A stretch of DNA of 64,000 bases from Osmia lignaria lignaria (GCF_051020975.1 NC_135035.1:11408001-11472000), one strand, 5' to 3'; positions 1 through 14,518 are shown, numbered from the stretch's first letter. Made by a program: numbers and translations. Notes: generated by a model from the letters alone, not told the origin.

Positions 1-3000
1 AGTGATATACGATGGGTCCGGCTTCCGCGCACACGTCTACTTTATCCCCATGAATTTCATTAACCGGGCATTTATCGAGCTCGTATTTTATTCCGAGCGC
101 GTTCCATCGAACCGATCGCAGGCCAAGGAACCAGATAAAACCGGAGTTTTATGTAACTTTTTTGGAAACGTGGCTCCGACCAAGTGACGTAATCTCGCTC
201 GAGAAATCTAGCGAGCGAACGAACGGCTTCCAAGTAAACCGCGAACTTTGCTCGAACAATTTATCATTGTAAATGAGAAGTGCTCGTTCGACCGGCGACT
301 AGCGTGCTTTCGGAAAAACGGTAACGCGAGCAACAACGTTACCTGGGTGGTATCTTGAAATAATGATTTTATTCTCGATTGGAAGGGTAACCGGGTAAAT
401 TCTTTAATGATACAGAAACGAAAAGAAATCATTGAAACTGGTTGGAATAAAGTAATAACGAGGTGTTCACAGCGATATGTTACTGAATCGGCACGTATGC
501 GTACGAAATAGAAATATGCCTAGATTCACGCACGATTAATCTGAACGCCTGTCAGCTGAATTTTTTCCCTTCAAGTTCAGGAAAGGTGATTTTAATCTCG
601 TTCGACACGACCACGGATTTTTATGGAAAATCAAGTAAATTGCAGGAGTCTCGTTGAAAAACCGTATCGTTCTCGTCCTTCCATCGTTGTTTTTGCACAC
701 CGGTCTTGTGCGTAAGCCAACGGCAAAAAATAAGGCTATCGATAAGAAAAAAACCGGTGATCAGAGAACGGTAGATATTCAAAGGGCACAGGAAGAGGCT
801 AGATGAAAAAAAAAAAAAAAACCGAAGGATCAGGGGATAAAGAGACGTTTCCGTCGTGCAGAGGCCACGTCGAACGTTCTTCAGGATGATCGGCGGGGGT
901 AGGCCGTGACTCAAGGACGTGGCAGCGTGCTAAGAAATCCGTGGATCGCGTGCTAAGCACAAGTTTTCGTTGTTCGACGTGTACGCGAGGCCTTAAGACG
1001 CTTAATGACGATGTTTTCTGTCGGCTCCTCGCAAACGGTCACGATTCTATAACGACCGGTAGCTATGTTACGCGGAAGCCTGCCAGCTAAGTATTCCAAA
1101 AGGGATGCGACGTCTTCTGTTCCTCGTTTCAGCGTTCTTTCGCGATTACTGTGCTGTTTGAAGATGCTTGAGGCAAGCTTGTGATTGGCTACAGTGACAT
1201 CGACAAGACACGTTTCCCTGTGACTCGTTCGATCGGTTCACTGCACCAACGTAAAGCACATTAATCAAGAACGAGGTAATCCAGTGCGTTTCGTTACGAG
1301 AATCGATTAATCGTGCGCATTCTTGTTTCCACGATGTTAGTTGATCGAAAAAATATTGATGTAAACCAGTTCCTGAACGGCGATGAAACTACGACTCGCT
1401 ACAGAAATTCATAATTAACTTTTACGCGACTTATCGAAGCCATCCTCTTAACGAACGCTCCCAATTAACCGAGTTCATTTAATGGCAGATCGTCAAGAAT
1501 TCTACTCACTTAGCGGGACGATTTCCTAATCCTTTCGTGTATTCCTTACCCCGATCCGTTTACGAGCTGCTGTTGCTGTTACCGCCACGAGACGGTTTCT
1601 TGCGCAATTGGTTCGCAATGCTTGGACGATCGCGTGACTAAAACGATCGCGTTTTCTTTTGTTTGATCGTACACGCTACGAGACACGTATCACCGTTCAC
1701 AATAATGCAATGAGAACTGTGGCCGTTCTTGTACTCACTTTTCACTTAACATTCATCGATTCGTTAATAATTATCGAACAAAATTTTCATAATTTGTATT
1801 CGAAGCGTTTTAGAAACGTCACTGATAGAAGGTAACATTGTTGCGCTTTCCTTTATCGTCTCGAAGAATTATCGATTCTCCTTATCGTTTGAAAACACTT
1901 AAATTTACAAAGATAACTCAGCCAACAAAGTTGCAACAAATTATTCGACGACCGAAAGATATTTGTCGACGCGGACGAATTTGTAATCTTATTTACGAGT
2001 ATATGTGTGAATTATTTTTTTTTTCTTTTACCTTCGTGCTCTAGTTCGTAAACCAGTTTTTCTCGGAAAAACAAGATGAAAAAGATCTCATTATCCTAAT
2101 CACGCTGCCGTAAATGTCCCGCATAATTACTCTCGATTAAATTCGATACAGACGTAAGACGTTTCCAGCAAAATATATGAGGTCATCAATTATTTTTCAG
2201 CGATCACCCGGTGGTGGGACATCCTGTTGGATGTTCTACGATGATTGCTCGTGATTCGTAGTTTCGATTAGGCGAGCTTCCTTCAACGATTTTGATGCGA
2301 AAGGTGTCGGTGCATTTTGCATCGCGATTAAAATCGACAGGAATGAGCCGGGAGCTTGATCCACGACCGATCGATCTTAGAAACGTGAGGAGTATCGAGA
2401 CGTCAAATCGGTCGAGAATCGCAACAGCTTGATTTACGTAATGACCACCACCAACAATACTTTTAATTTTCTTTTCTTTTTGCTATAATCAACTCGCGAT
2501 ATAGTTGAGACACTTTTTACGTGTTATTCTGGTAAATGAAAAGAACATGTTACGCGTTGCTGTCGTTATGCTACGCGAATCAGCAGCAATACTTTTACGA
2601 ATATCGTTTTTTTTCGGAACAAGTAGCCCGAGTCAATCATACGCCGGTCAACGGATACTGTAAGGCTGGTTGGATATCTTGTAAACGCGTCGTGCTAGGT
2701 CGAACGAGCTAGAGAGGGTGCTCTAGCGTGTTGCACGCTCTGTTCATCATGTCTGTCCATGAAATAATCAGCGGGAGTACGGAAAATTATTTATCAAGAA
2801 ATTTAGCGGAATAGGAAATAAAGATTTAAGGATGGAAATCGGTGGCCGCGATGCCGTGAAATTACACCGAGTCAGATTCATGGCGGAAGCGGGTACCTGC
2901 AACCGTATGCAACTGCCCCGTACAATCACCTCGTTTTCTAACACGTTGCGCGAGGTGAAGAACGTTTTCCAAGCGGATTGACGTTGCCACGAACCAACGG

Positions 3001-6000
3001 AGTAGCTAATACGCCAGCCTACAACTAACCTCTACGATCTATGCACGCGTGTACGAGCAGCACGCTGGGTATATTAAGTAGCGGTATTTACGAAGCCACA
3101 ATTATCCCCGTTTTCATGCCGGCGATCTTTTGAACGGCGAACGTTCGGACTACGTGGGAACTTCTGCTTCTCGAAGCTGCCCTATGCGGACTTTGAACTA
3201 TTACAATTTATGTTCAAACGTTCGCCTTTCGGAAATGCTTCGAATACCAATCGATTACCCTTTTAAGATTCTCTCGAAACCATTTTTCGAAGGTGCTTCC
3301 AAAGTCACGGCCTCAATAGGAAATCATTTCTGGATGATTTTCTAAGAAGCAAGCGTTGTTTCGTCATCGACGAAGCTTGGCTGAAAAGATGCTTAAAAGT
3401 TCCGTGATAGGTTGGCATAATCGGTGGGATAATTTTTGTATATTGGTAAGCTTCGTAGAAGAAAAAAGCGGATCGAGGAAGTCACACGAAAGGATTTAGA
3501 GACCTCTTAGTCGGGTTGATCTGAATTGTTTCAAGGTCGTCGCGCTAGATGAACACGCGATCAGCTAGAGTTTCTTCAGGTAGAACGACGATTCTCGTGC
3601 TGGCAAACATTTAAACGGTGCACGCGTTTACCGAATTTGTTGTCCAGGAGCTAAGTCGAACCAGACGAGAAAAATGAAGGTTTCTTCGGGGAAAAAAGAA
3701 AGCGATCGTGATCACGAACCTAGATCTTCGTTCGTCGACTCGTCCTAGATTTCTTCGCGAAGAAGGCGGTAAAAACACTTGTTGCCCTATCATCAAATCG
3801 TGTTTATGCGTACACTGATCAATCAGCCCTGGCTAATAAAGTTCAAAGAGACGAAGAAGCGATCATCTGGTTATCGCTTCTGTTATCACACCGCCGCAAG
3901 TCGTTTGGCTCGTATTTGCATTGGTTCGTGATTAAGAGAGAGGCGAACTGGAAAAGTGGCGAAGTTCTTTTTGCAAGCGGTCAACGCTCCTTCCTGTCTT
4001 CCTCTTCTTTCTCCACAGTTTCTCCCGCGTGCCTCGTCACCCCGGGCATCTTGATGTCATTCTACATTCTCCGCGATGCGGCGAGTAATTAAAACGTAGT
4101 CAGTGCTATTTCAGATCCCTCGGCGGTGATTAAGGTTTCCTAACTGATGCGCGTACGCTCTGGCTGACGTACTGTCCCGCGTCAGCGTGTTCTCCTTACA
4201 CTCTACGTCCACCTCGAATAACCAAACTTCGAAGAGAATCCTTTCACGAGAGACTCGATCGCTACTTAACTCTTCCCGTAATTTCCCAAAGGATGGATAA
4301 TCTCCGACAAGCTTGCAATTCCCTCATCAGTCATCTTGCCACGTTCCTCGAGAGGCGACTACTTCTTTTTTCCCACTCGGGCAGTATTTCCCGCAATTTC
4401 ATCTGGACTCTTGTTAAAAAGCTTCTTCATACTCTTTGTTTTGCGTTCGCAAACGCGATTACGCGGAAGACACGCCGATCTTTCCCCTTTCGTCAAAAGG
4501 CGCCGTGCCACGTCACCGTTTTGTTCAATAAATTCATTGCGTTAAGCAATTAACTCGGAGCGACAACCTCTGAAATTCCAGAAATTCAAAGACTCGGACT
4601 CGTTCGTGGCAGGCTCGTCTTCCCGGAACGCATTCTCGTAACAAGACATCAAGCTAATAATAAACGACCGTTTCGGATCCGGGGAAAAGAAAGTAACCGA
4701 ACTTCGTCCTCGATGCAAAGGTTTGTCACGAATCTTCACCTTGTTCGCTCCCTTTTTCGATCCACCTTCGATAAAGTTTCTTTCAGACAGTGAAATGTAA
4801 TGTAAGAGCTTCACGTTGAAAGGGTTAATTACAGCTCGCATAAATTTCTTAACAGCGCGGTGGAAGGAAAGAGATAGCTAGGTATTTCGAACACGAGATA
4901 CGAGGTTTCTTTGAAGCCACGGTTCCCGTACGGCCGATATTCGGCCAGCGTATTTAGAAAATGGCGGATAGCGTGCCTTGGGCCTGACGATTACTCAGGA
5001 ATGAAGGGATACCGGTATCGCCACGCCAGAAACACGATCCAGCTGTAGCGAAAGAGCTGCTGGCGCCTTCCACACCCACGTTTTACGCGTGTGCGGTGCT
5101 CTCCGAACGATTACGGAAGTCGTGTCGCTCTAGCGTTTCGTATCGACAAATTGGATCGAATAGAAAGCGGCAAATTACCGTCGACACGCCAACCGGTCGC
5201 TATTTCGATTTTCAACCGTTCTGAATTTCATCAGGGCAAGAAAGAACGACAACAGTGGTGGTCGTCGTCGTCGTCGGCGTCGCGACATAACACGGACGCC
5301 TGTTTTCTTCGAAATACATAAATCTATTCCGCGTCGGTGCCGGGAACGAGGTTGCCCTAGGAGAACGCGAACAACTTCACCATTTTATATGCGTTACTGC
5401 ACACGCAGATACTTTATGCACGTATTACGCGGAGCGTAATGCGAGTTTTATTGCGGTTACGCGTACCGCCACTTTTCTTACACTGCTCGAGGCACACCGC
5501 GGACATACACAGCCAAGGTACACCGTGGCACGACTCGAACGAAACGATGATATACTGTACCCCGAACGATATGAAAAATTGGTAAACGCTGATGTACTGC
5601 GTGGAAATTATTGTCTCGCGACGGAGCTCGCAAAACTCCTGCGACGATGAAAAATGCACCGTTGCTCGAAACGGACGTAATCGCGTCGAGGTTGACACGC
5701 GTTTCTCGCGGTTTACAATTATGCAATTTATTTCAAATTAACTAGCAGGCCCTTTTTACAAAAGAACATAGGTATGGTAAAAGAAAAACTGCGGTAACAC
5801 GCAAGGTGCTGAGTCAAGACAAGCATAAGAAGAAATATAGCGTTAACACGGTGACTGCCATAGTGAAAATGACCACGTGTACTGCGGCAAATTATAATAA
5901 TGGTTACTAAGGACCTGACCACGTAATTTTCAATTTGAGTTATCAATTTGCTACCCCCTATTATTGATGTAATATTAATGTCACTCAAAATTTTCTTTCG

Positions 6001-9000
6001 TTTTTCCTTTCTTTAATTATCCCGTTACGACAAAGATTATCCAGAGAAAAGTGGATCAAATGCTCTGCTGGTTAAAATGATTACTTTGTTAGAGTGTATT
6101 CAAGGAAACGGAAAATGGAGATAAACGTTCGAGGAACGAGAAGAGGAAGTCGCGAAAGAGGATGCTTGAAGAAGAGAAAGAAGAGAAAGAAATTCGCGGA
6201 TCTCGTGTATATCGAGCTTACGTGCCGTTTCCGAGATTTCCGAGAATCCAGCCGGAAATGACAATAAAAATAATCACTTCAACAAACTGAATCCAGACTC
6301 TCTTACTCCAGGCCGTATACCCGTTACCGGGATGCGGTAATGACACCTAATTACTTTCCACCGGACTGCACAGAAATGCCACTCGATTTCGAACACTGCC
6401 GTCGCTAATTTGCAGCGTGGCGTTGCCTTAATTAATTCAAGGAGATGAGTGCGGATAAAACCAGCACTTGTGATCTCTAACCTTTAGCTTCTTTGATGGC
6501 TATTACTTTCAAGAGACACGCAGGCAACTATAACCTTATCAATGCTGGTTGCAATTTTGTTTCATTTTACTCTTTTAATCATTCTCATGAAAGGTGAGGC
6601 CAAGCGTTAACATTTTGTTGCAAGTCAGCGCTCAACCTGATCTACATTCCCCTATTCACGTGTCCGAGTACGATTCTATTGCCGGTGGTTGAATTCTACG
6701 CGAAACCGCACTAACGACAGGAAGAGGATAATCTTAACCCGTTCGAGCATATAGGTTTGTTGCTGGAAAACGATCGACGTGCTTTCCACTCTTGTCGGTT
6801 GAAGGAAGAGAACGATCGATAATTCGAGGAACATTGCGGTCCGATGACACGGATTGATACGAGCTGCGAAATCGTTCGTGCATCCCCAATGTTCCTCTTT
6901 ACATCGAGGTCGATGATTTGGAGTCTGAGTGAAAATGACATTTATTTTAAGATTTTTCTACGAATTAACATTCGACCCGCTCGTGAAATCGTGCTATTTT
7001 TCAGCTAATGCCAAGTGGTGAATACAACTACCTGCAGTAATTCTCAAAGTGGTCGCGAATACTTTTATTTTAACATTTGAAGGTTTAACGTTTTACGAGC
7101 TCCATAAAAACTGCGATACCTCTCTCTGATAAGCTTCCTCGGCGTATGCTCAGGAATACGAAACTCGTTAAGCCTTGATTCGTAATGGAGTCGCTTCGTA
7201 ATGAAATGTCTTTTTTAAATGTACAACCTTCGAATCGTGCAAGTATCCTTAAACAAGCCGAGCTTATTCGATGATCAATTTCACTCAACAGTAACAAGAA
7301 AACGACGCGCCAGGTATAATTATTATCAAACAGCCGTTGCTCTCGAGGGACTATAAATTATCAGATATCGTGTTTCACGAACGTTGCGCTATCCTGATAT
7401 TCCTGTTTCCTTTAGCGGTTTTGATTGTGCGATGCGTCGCGTTCTACATTTATCTTTTCTGCTCGTGAGAGCCATAAGAATCAATAAAACACGAGTTCCA
7501 TCTTACCTTAAAAATTATTTTTCGTCGAACACCGATCGGATTCTACAGCGAGACCGAGTAAGAAATACGAAACGTTCAACTTGCTACACGACACTGATAA
7601 AAAAGGTCGTTCCTTGCACTTTTGTGTTTCAATGACGCAACAATGACTAGGAGAAAGAAAATTAGCTAATAGGTAGAGTGGTATAAGTTGCAACCACGAA
7701 GTAGTAAATTCAGGTCTTTCAAGAATTACCTTGACTATCGTCGTGTGTTCGCGATAGAGTTAATCGTACGCATGTTACTTTGTTGAGCTGCTTGGCAACA
7801 AGTTAGGTAAAACAAGCCGATAGCGATAACAACGTACTGCATCTATTGCGATAATACAATACCCGGTTGCGTGGAATAATATATGTATACAGTGGTAATT
7901 GCATTCCTTTTTATCTTCTTTCAATTGTCGACGTAAGGTGTGTTTAAACTAATATCGCATTAACTCCTTGGAAAATATAAGACTCCCGCGTTACCCAATG
8001 ATTGATAATGTGTCAACATCTGTGTTAAACTTCGTGTTAGAATTTCGCCCCAATCGCTTCCTGTCGCCTCCTGTCGTCGAGAATGCTGTTAAGCAGGAAA
8101 ACAGGAACCTCCGGAAAGAAAATTCTCCGGTTCGCGTTCTCCCGGCTGAATACTGGTGCGAACTTTGCAGTCCTGGCAATTATCGCATACTATTGGCGTC
8201 CAGTAATTATAATCGGTCGTTTATCCGCATCTTCGTACAGATTATCGCGGTGTTGGCCATTTCACGAGCGGGTAGCAGCATCAACGAAGAAGACTGCCGT
8301 GTTTCTCTGGATATTCTCTCGTTTTCCCTTCCTTCTTGTCCATTCCTCTTTGTCCATCGTCTTGATCTTTCTCTTTCTCTTTCCTGGTCTTCTGAAAGGA
8401 TCTTCGAAGGATCTCGGAAGGCCTCGTGGAGAGTCGGAAACTGTGCTGGCTGGCACACACGAAGTCGAAAGAGGCTTCGCAGGTAATTGCTAGGCCGACG
8501 GGTCGATAATGAGCCCTGGCTTCGGGGAACCGATTACACCCGGCCAAAAGCAAAGCCAGAGCGCCAAGGAGAAGCAAAGAAGAGGAGGACGAGGACGATC
8601 CAACGAAGGAAGAAAGTCGAGAAGAAGGGAAGGAATGAAAGAAGAAGACAGAAGGCTCGGGTTCCTACGTTCGAGACGTTTTTTGAATCTTCTTCTATAG
8701 GGCGCCACGGTTATGGATAATCCTCGAGACTTCGCGTAATCGGCTAACACGTTCCGTCGTAAAATTCGATGAAAAGAACAGCGCATCTTGAACGAGCGAG
8801 CGTTTCAAGATGCCGGAATAAAACTGATATACACGGTATGCGCTATCAAAAGGTATAAAGAAACGAACGAGAGTTAATAAATGCTGATAACGGGACGAGT
8901 ATAACGGTCCAGAAACATGGATCAAGAATAAAGGCGTTACACGAGATGAAGAAGCCAGAACGAAGGAGATCTATTCGAGTGAAGAAACGAGAAGTAGGCG

Positions 9001-10877
9001 GGAAAAAAAATCGTAACTAATTGCTAAATTATCAACGACAAGCTGCCGATGAGAGGCGAATGACGAGGTGAAACAGGGGGACAAAGAAGAAGAAAGAAGA
9101 AGAAGTGACTCTTCCTGTATCGTGCGATGAAACCTGCCTAGATCTCTCGCTACCGGGATGAGGGGTAGGTGATCTAATTTCCCGCGCAGTCGTGCAGAAA
9201 ATGATCCAGGCCGCGATTACGAAACGGCTTCCAGTCTTCGCCGGGGGCAGCTAAGGCGCCGTTTTTACCGCTCTCTTTTCGTTTCCATGCGCCGTGTGTA
9301 ATAATCGCGCTGCAAACGTTATCCGTTCCCGTGGAACGCTCGACTCCGTTCCAAGTACGCGGAAAATTATCAGTCGGACCAATGATACGCTTTTCTACGA
9401 TCGATCGAAGGGAAGCTATTTTTCACCTTTGAAATCGAACCAAGATTCTCGAGGTGTAACAGTGAAAAGAACGGCAATGCACGGCGAGTAGGAGGGTTTG
9501 ATACGGAGGTGGTGCAACGGTGCCCTTTCGTGGCCTCGAGGGCCGCAGGTCCCACAATTAACATAATGAGGTAGAAAACGTAGATATTAGCGTGAGGTTA
9601 GTTAATAGTACACTTATCCGGGGAACGTAAATAGTTCGTGGTCGGTGGGGTTCGTGTACCGCGAGGAAATTTCCTCCTCCCGCGGTCTCCTCGTTCCTCT
9701 TCTGTCCTTCCGCTGTCGCTCCCGCATCCTTAACGGGTCGACCGTAAATCAAAAGTGACAGAATCGGACTCTCATCTGCATAATCCGCTTATTTTATTCC
9801 GCGCACGCGCTCTCGCCTCGCCGTAAATGTTCGGAGGCTCGTTTGCTCCGTACAAATTATTAATCGTCTACATAAAAGTTAGAAGAGAAGGGGAGGACAC
9901 ACGCTTAATTCACAGCGTTTCCTCCGATTCGTTTCTAATTAAGAATAATAGCTTAATAACACGAGGACCGGATCCGAGAACCTCACGAATCTAACCAGTC
10001 CCGTTGAGTATGCAAAATGCTAAAAAGTAAATCGAGCAAGTACGTGTCACCGTGTTTAGTTGCCGCTAGGGGCTCTTATTTTTCAATAACCAGCACCGGA
10101 ACCACCCTTTTATCCTCACCGTTAAAGAAAAAGACACCGATGTCTTTATTCTCGTCAGAATTGCATAATCTACAACAGCTGCTTGTTCGCGAGTGAAATC
10201 GTCCGCATCTGGCGGCGGCCACTCCGATTTCTTAACCAATGAACAACTGGTGTCCTAAACGCGACAAAAGGGACGTCGACATGGAGGATACAGTTGTATG
10301 GTGGTCGAACCATGGTGTATCGCGGTAAAGGAAAACTGGGAGGTGGCAATTTGCAGGTGCAAAGTTCACGCGACGCTCGAGGTAAACCGCTAATGAGGGT
10401 TCGAGTGGTACGTGTTGTACGAACGCGTGTAGATTTTCTGAGGGGACAGGTTAATTACCTGTCGGTTGGCCGGTAAGGTATTATGGCGTGCTTTTTCGTG
10501 TCCGTTCCGTTCTATAATTCCCATCAACTTGACAATGTAACCAACAGTTATGTAGAGCGACGCGATTCTTCTCAAATGTTTCAAAGTCGCACAGAAATTC
10601 GTTCTCTTAATTAACGATACTTGCTCGTTGGTTTCGTTAATTTCTATGCGATATAAACGGGTAATTAGCTTCTATTTTTTTGTTTTCCTTTCAACGCCTC
10701 TAACGCCAGCCTGTTCGTTTTTCACGGTTGCTACAGTTTTAAACGTTTCCTAGCACGCGACGAGGCAAAAGAGAGAAAAAAAAATCGATGTGCTTTGTCG
10801 AAGAAGGTTCGAGAAGGGATTCTAAATCCTTTCCCTGCTCAGAATGTTAGAACCTTTGATTGTGCGAGTCGAAAAGC

Positions 10878-10901
10878 GAGAAGGTACCACGGTACCTTCT
10901 C
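10878..10901. repeat. Perfect 11-bp palindrome, 2-nt spacer
   Basis: Two 11-base arms (GAGAAGGTACC and its exact reverse complement) are separated by AC. The arms diverge immediately outside. It could be a site for a dimeric DNA-binding protein or a chance palindrome; no gene or terminator lies next to it. Confidence 0.6.
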
Positions 10902-13489
10902 CTTTGCTCGTTTCTTTTTCCTGTCCGACTTAGCATCCCTAGTGGCGCCTCTCTCAGGATATAAATTAATTAGATTTGTGTGGAGGTGTGTCAGCGAAGT
11001 GCCGGCACTGTGTTTCTTGCCTTACGACCGTCTGCTCTGCCGCGTTTCAACCAACGACCCAATGGCCTACTCTCTTCGCTACCTATAGACGGTTTCATAA
11101 CTTTTCAAATATATTTGTTTCTTGGCTCTTAAAGCCTGTTCGGTTTCTTTTAAATTAGCCATGCTACACCCACGTGAATTTTACTACATGTCCCTAATGG
11201 TTCAAATTCGACCTGGCACCACGTCATGAATTACTGAAAAACTCGTGACAAATGCACTACTCGAAATGTATACTTTTGTAAGTACGCGAACAAAGTTGCG
11301 TGCAATTTTTGCATCGAGGATTTGTTCAGAACACATGCAACACCTTTGAAAGAGCGTGTACGTCGGCAGGTAGGTCTGCGTATAACGCATGATGTATGGT
11401 GGGCGTGAAACGGGCGTAGCAACATAGTAACGTTTACTATATCGGCCAGAACTGGCTAGCAGTTCTCTCGACGAATTCGTGTAACCAAATTACGGTTTCA
11501 CGATTAACTTTTGCGACCTCGCAAATATCGGTCTTGGTCTTAACGAGTAAATTTTCGACGTTCTAACATAAAACGAAAAAGAACCTAGTGAATGCTTTGA
11601 TACCTCCGAAATCAACCTACCCTGTTCAACATAATGGATAACATAATATTTAAAAAGCTTGTAGTTGCAATACCAAGTTATAAATAGAGTGAAAATCCCA
11701 ACTTTTGGGAAGGGTCTTGTAGTAATTTTTGAAAGGGGTAAACGAGAGAAAAATGTAAAAGTGCGGTGTCGTTCTATTGCTCGTTTCACATTCGATAATC
11801 TCCTATCATCAAGTAGTAAAATGACCCCTTCATCACGGTAAATTATTAAAAAGTTCTTTCCGTTGACCGTGTAAGAAATACCCATTACATTTGTATTCGT
11901 CATAGGTCGCAAATTGACACGACACATCCGTTGGGGTAGCCATAACGAATTGCAATAAAACGAGAAATTCCATTTATTATGCGTAATTTCAGGTAACGAG
12001 CGTGATTACACTAAAAGCGGGGAAACGTGCAAGTGCCGTCGATAAACGGAAGATCAATTCACAACTCCGTACAAGTTGCTCACTTTGTAAAATACTTTTC
12101 CATTAACTAAACCAATTATTAACAATTTTCTGCCTACTTATAAGTTGCATATTAACTTACTAGGTTTACACAACAGTATATAACTATTAGAAAATAACGA
12201 TGCAACCCCCTTAGGTGTGCAAATTATGTTGGTACATTTTAAATCATTTACGAAATAAAAAAGAAGGCTAAAAGGATTAATCACGCAACGTATACAAAGT
12301 AGGAAAATAAAAACCTACGTTTATGTTGCCAAGATGAGTTGGGGGGCTGATACCCCTGCGGCCTCCGCCGCCACCGACCTCCGCGTCCAGCTTGTCGGCT
12401 TACTTGGTCTCGCGAATCTCAAAAATATCGATGAAAAACGATATCTCGAACAGCCCTGTTCGATCCTCAGAACGGTCTGCTCGAATACCACTGTCTACAC
12501 TGTATGACAGTAAACCACACTTTGACACAACTTTTGATCACTGTTCGATAAACGAGTTTCAAAAGCATTCTATCCTAGATTCGCACTGTATCGTACCACG
12601 GCTATAGTACAACTTTAACCGATAAAAGTAGTTTGTCGTGTTTAATTGAATAAACACAGTGAACAATGTATCGAATGTGCACACCGATCGATCATGATAC
12701 CAAGATATCGATCACAGCCACGTTGCATTCGTTTCGAAGTGGTCACTGTTTGTTCCATGTTCACCGAGGTGTCGCGAACGGAGTAGTGAACGTAGGAAAC
12801 CACTTGGTAGGGGATGATGAAACGGATAAAAGGGTTAACAATAGTGGCGGGCAACTCGCGTGATTGTAGTTCGTTAAAGAGACATAAGGATCGCGAACGA
12901 ATCGGTTAAGAATCGAGATCGGTCTCGGGTTGATCGATGACATGCGCGCGCCTACGAACCTGTTAGTGCATTCTTCGCCCTATGGACAGTGTCAGCGCGT
13001 GCATTCGTTCGGTAGCGACGTTGAGAATCGAGGGTTCACGGATATTGACAACGAGGAGAACGACGGCGAGTCGGCGTGTTGCGTATCCGCCTTAAGGGCT
13101 GTCCGTCGCAGACGCATGCTCGCGGCACGTCGCAGCCTCTTGCACTGACCGCGTGTAACGCGTAAGAGAGAGCTGTGTACTGTGTACTCGACTCACTATC
13201 TCTATCTCCCTCTCTCTCCCTCTCTTTTTCCCCTAGAATCAAAGGCTGTCCTCCTTCGTCGCGCTCTCGACGATTCTCGTTCGACTCGCGGGCGCGTTTT
13301 TCTTTGGCGACCGGTGACCAGTGATCTCAGCTCGCGGTGGACCGGCGATCGAGAACCGGCAAACAGGAGACACGAGTCTCTCGTCACTCTGAACTCTCTT
13401 TGAATCTCTTGCGCACTAACTTCGCGGCTATCCGCGGTACTCCACGGGGAACGTTGAACGCGAGCCTGGAATTGCCGTGGCGCCACCCC

Positions 13490-13825
13490 TCCTCCCCTCC
13501 TACCTTTCCACCCATCCACCTGATCCTCTTCCTCCATGAGTGCCACACCACCGAGGCCTGTGCTGCCTCCTCCGCCTCGTCCCTCCCTATTTTTCCCTAT
13601 AATTTGCTCCACGGCTGCCTCCTTTTTGTTTTATTCCATTTTCGTACCCCTTTTTCCACCCTTCTCCTCCCCTTAACCTACCACCTTCCACCTCTGTCTC
13701 GCTTTTACACCTTCTTCTCGTTTCTTCCACGCTCTCCCTTTCTCCTTTTACCTCCTAGCTTTCCCTCTCTTGCGCTTCTTCTACCTCTATCTCTGCGTCT
13801 GCCTCTTTACCTCTACCTCTACGTG
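13490..13825. repeat. Long polypyrimidine tract
   Basis: The plus strand is strongly enriched in C and T for about 330 bases, with runs such as CCTCCTTTTT and CTCTACCTCTAT. A shorter (TC)n stretch lies just upstream at about 13196-13230. The tract creates an artificial open frame of Leu, Pro, Phe and Ser that spans 13337-14008; I do not regard that frame as a gene. Homopurine-homopyrimidine tracts of this length can adopt triplex structure; whether this one does is unknown. Confidence 0.7.
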
Positions 13826-14512
13826 CCAGCCATGAATCCTTGCCGGGGCAACGGGGCTATGGGGCTACGGCGCGCCGCCCCCTTAATAGGGCTACGCGGG
13901 CTTTTTCCATTCACCGTGCAGCCATCTCTTGGCCGGAATACGAATGAAACGACCCGTTACAGTGCCGTACGCGTTTCATCAATTTCCCCTCGAAAAACTC
14001 CTCTTTGAACTACTCCGGAGTTCCTTTAAAAACCTTGCCCTAGTTAGAAAGGGAAGACCGTGGAATCTTGTTCGTCTGTCTCGTGAACAGAAAGAGAAAC
14101 ATTTTTTTCCTCCTAATTTATTGGAAAAAAAAAGAGGAATACGGAGACGATCGGGATATTTAGGGTAGAGTTTCTATGAAATGATATTTTCTATTTATCG
14201 AGACACCTGCCAGGTAGGAAATCATCGAAAACTACGAAGAAGGGCTCGATTCTAAAGTATCCGCGTCGTATTGTGCTTCTTGGGCGGGTCTCGTGATGTA
14301 TCGTATGACAGGAAGATGTCAGAGAGGAACCTGATATACGGCAAGGGGATGATTCGTTATTATGTGAATTTTCACGGTAAATCGAAGCTTTAGTCCGCAT
14401 AAAATTTACGTTCGTTCTGATCACCCCTATTTCCTACGACAACGCTGCACTAGCATGTTAAAGGAGTATTTAATTTATCGGGTTGGATGGTCAAACATTA
14501 TTATTAATCATT

Positions 14513-14518
14513 TTTATT
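14513..14518 (-). terminator. Candidate poly(A) signal of the Sp-family gene
   Basis: TTTATT on the plus strand reads AATAAA on the minus strand, about 210 bases after the stop codon of the Sp-family gene. It is the first canonical AATAAA seen on the coding strand after the stop, giving a compact 3' UTR. Confidence 0.5.

Larger units (their letters stand above)
1..14512. other. Gene-poor flank, no supportable gene
   Basis: I read both strands for exons with splice sites, domains or signal peptides and found none I can support. The open frames here are short or low in complexity. Visible structure consists of purine-rich runs near 6110-6195, 8570-8660 and 9075-9105, a perfect palindrome at 10878-10901, a GC-rich islet near 12330-12420 in AT-rich surroundings, and a long pyrimidine tract at 13490-13825. 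The stretch lies downstream of the minus-strand Sp-family gene and may hold regulatory DNA for it, or introns of a gene beyond the left edge. Both readings are inference. Confidence 0.5.

Noticed and set aside
7968..8577. Overlapping frames of about 100-170 codons on both strands, one minus frame with a signal-like start
   Set aside because: The signal-like frame starts at TTG, not ATG, and all frames run through purine/pyrimidine-rich sequence with no conserved feature.
11490..11927. 145-codon minus-strand frame
   Set aside because: No recognisable domain, no transposon motif, and residue content like translated AT-rich non-coding DNA.
13337..14008. 223-codon plus-strand frame rich in Leu, Pro, Phe and Ser
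   Set aside because: It follows the polypyrimidine tract, which lacks stop codons by composition.
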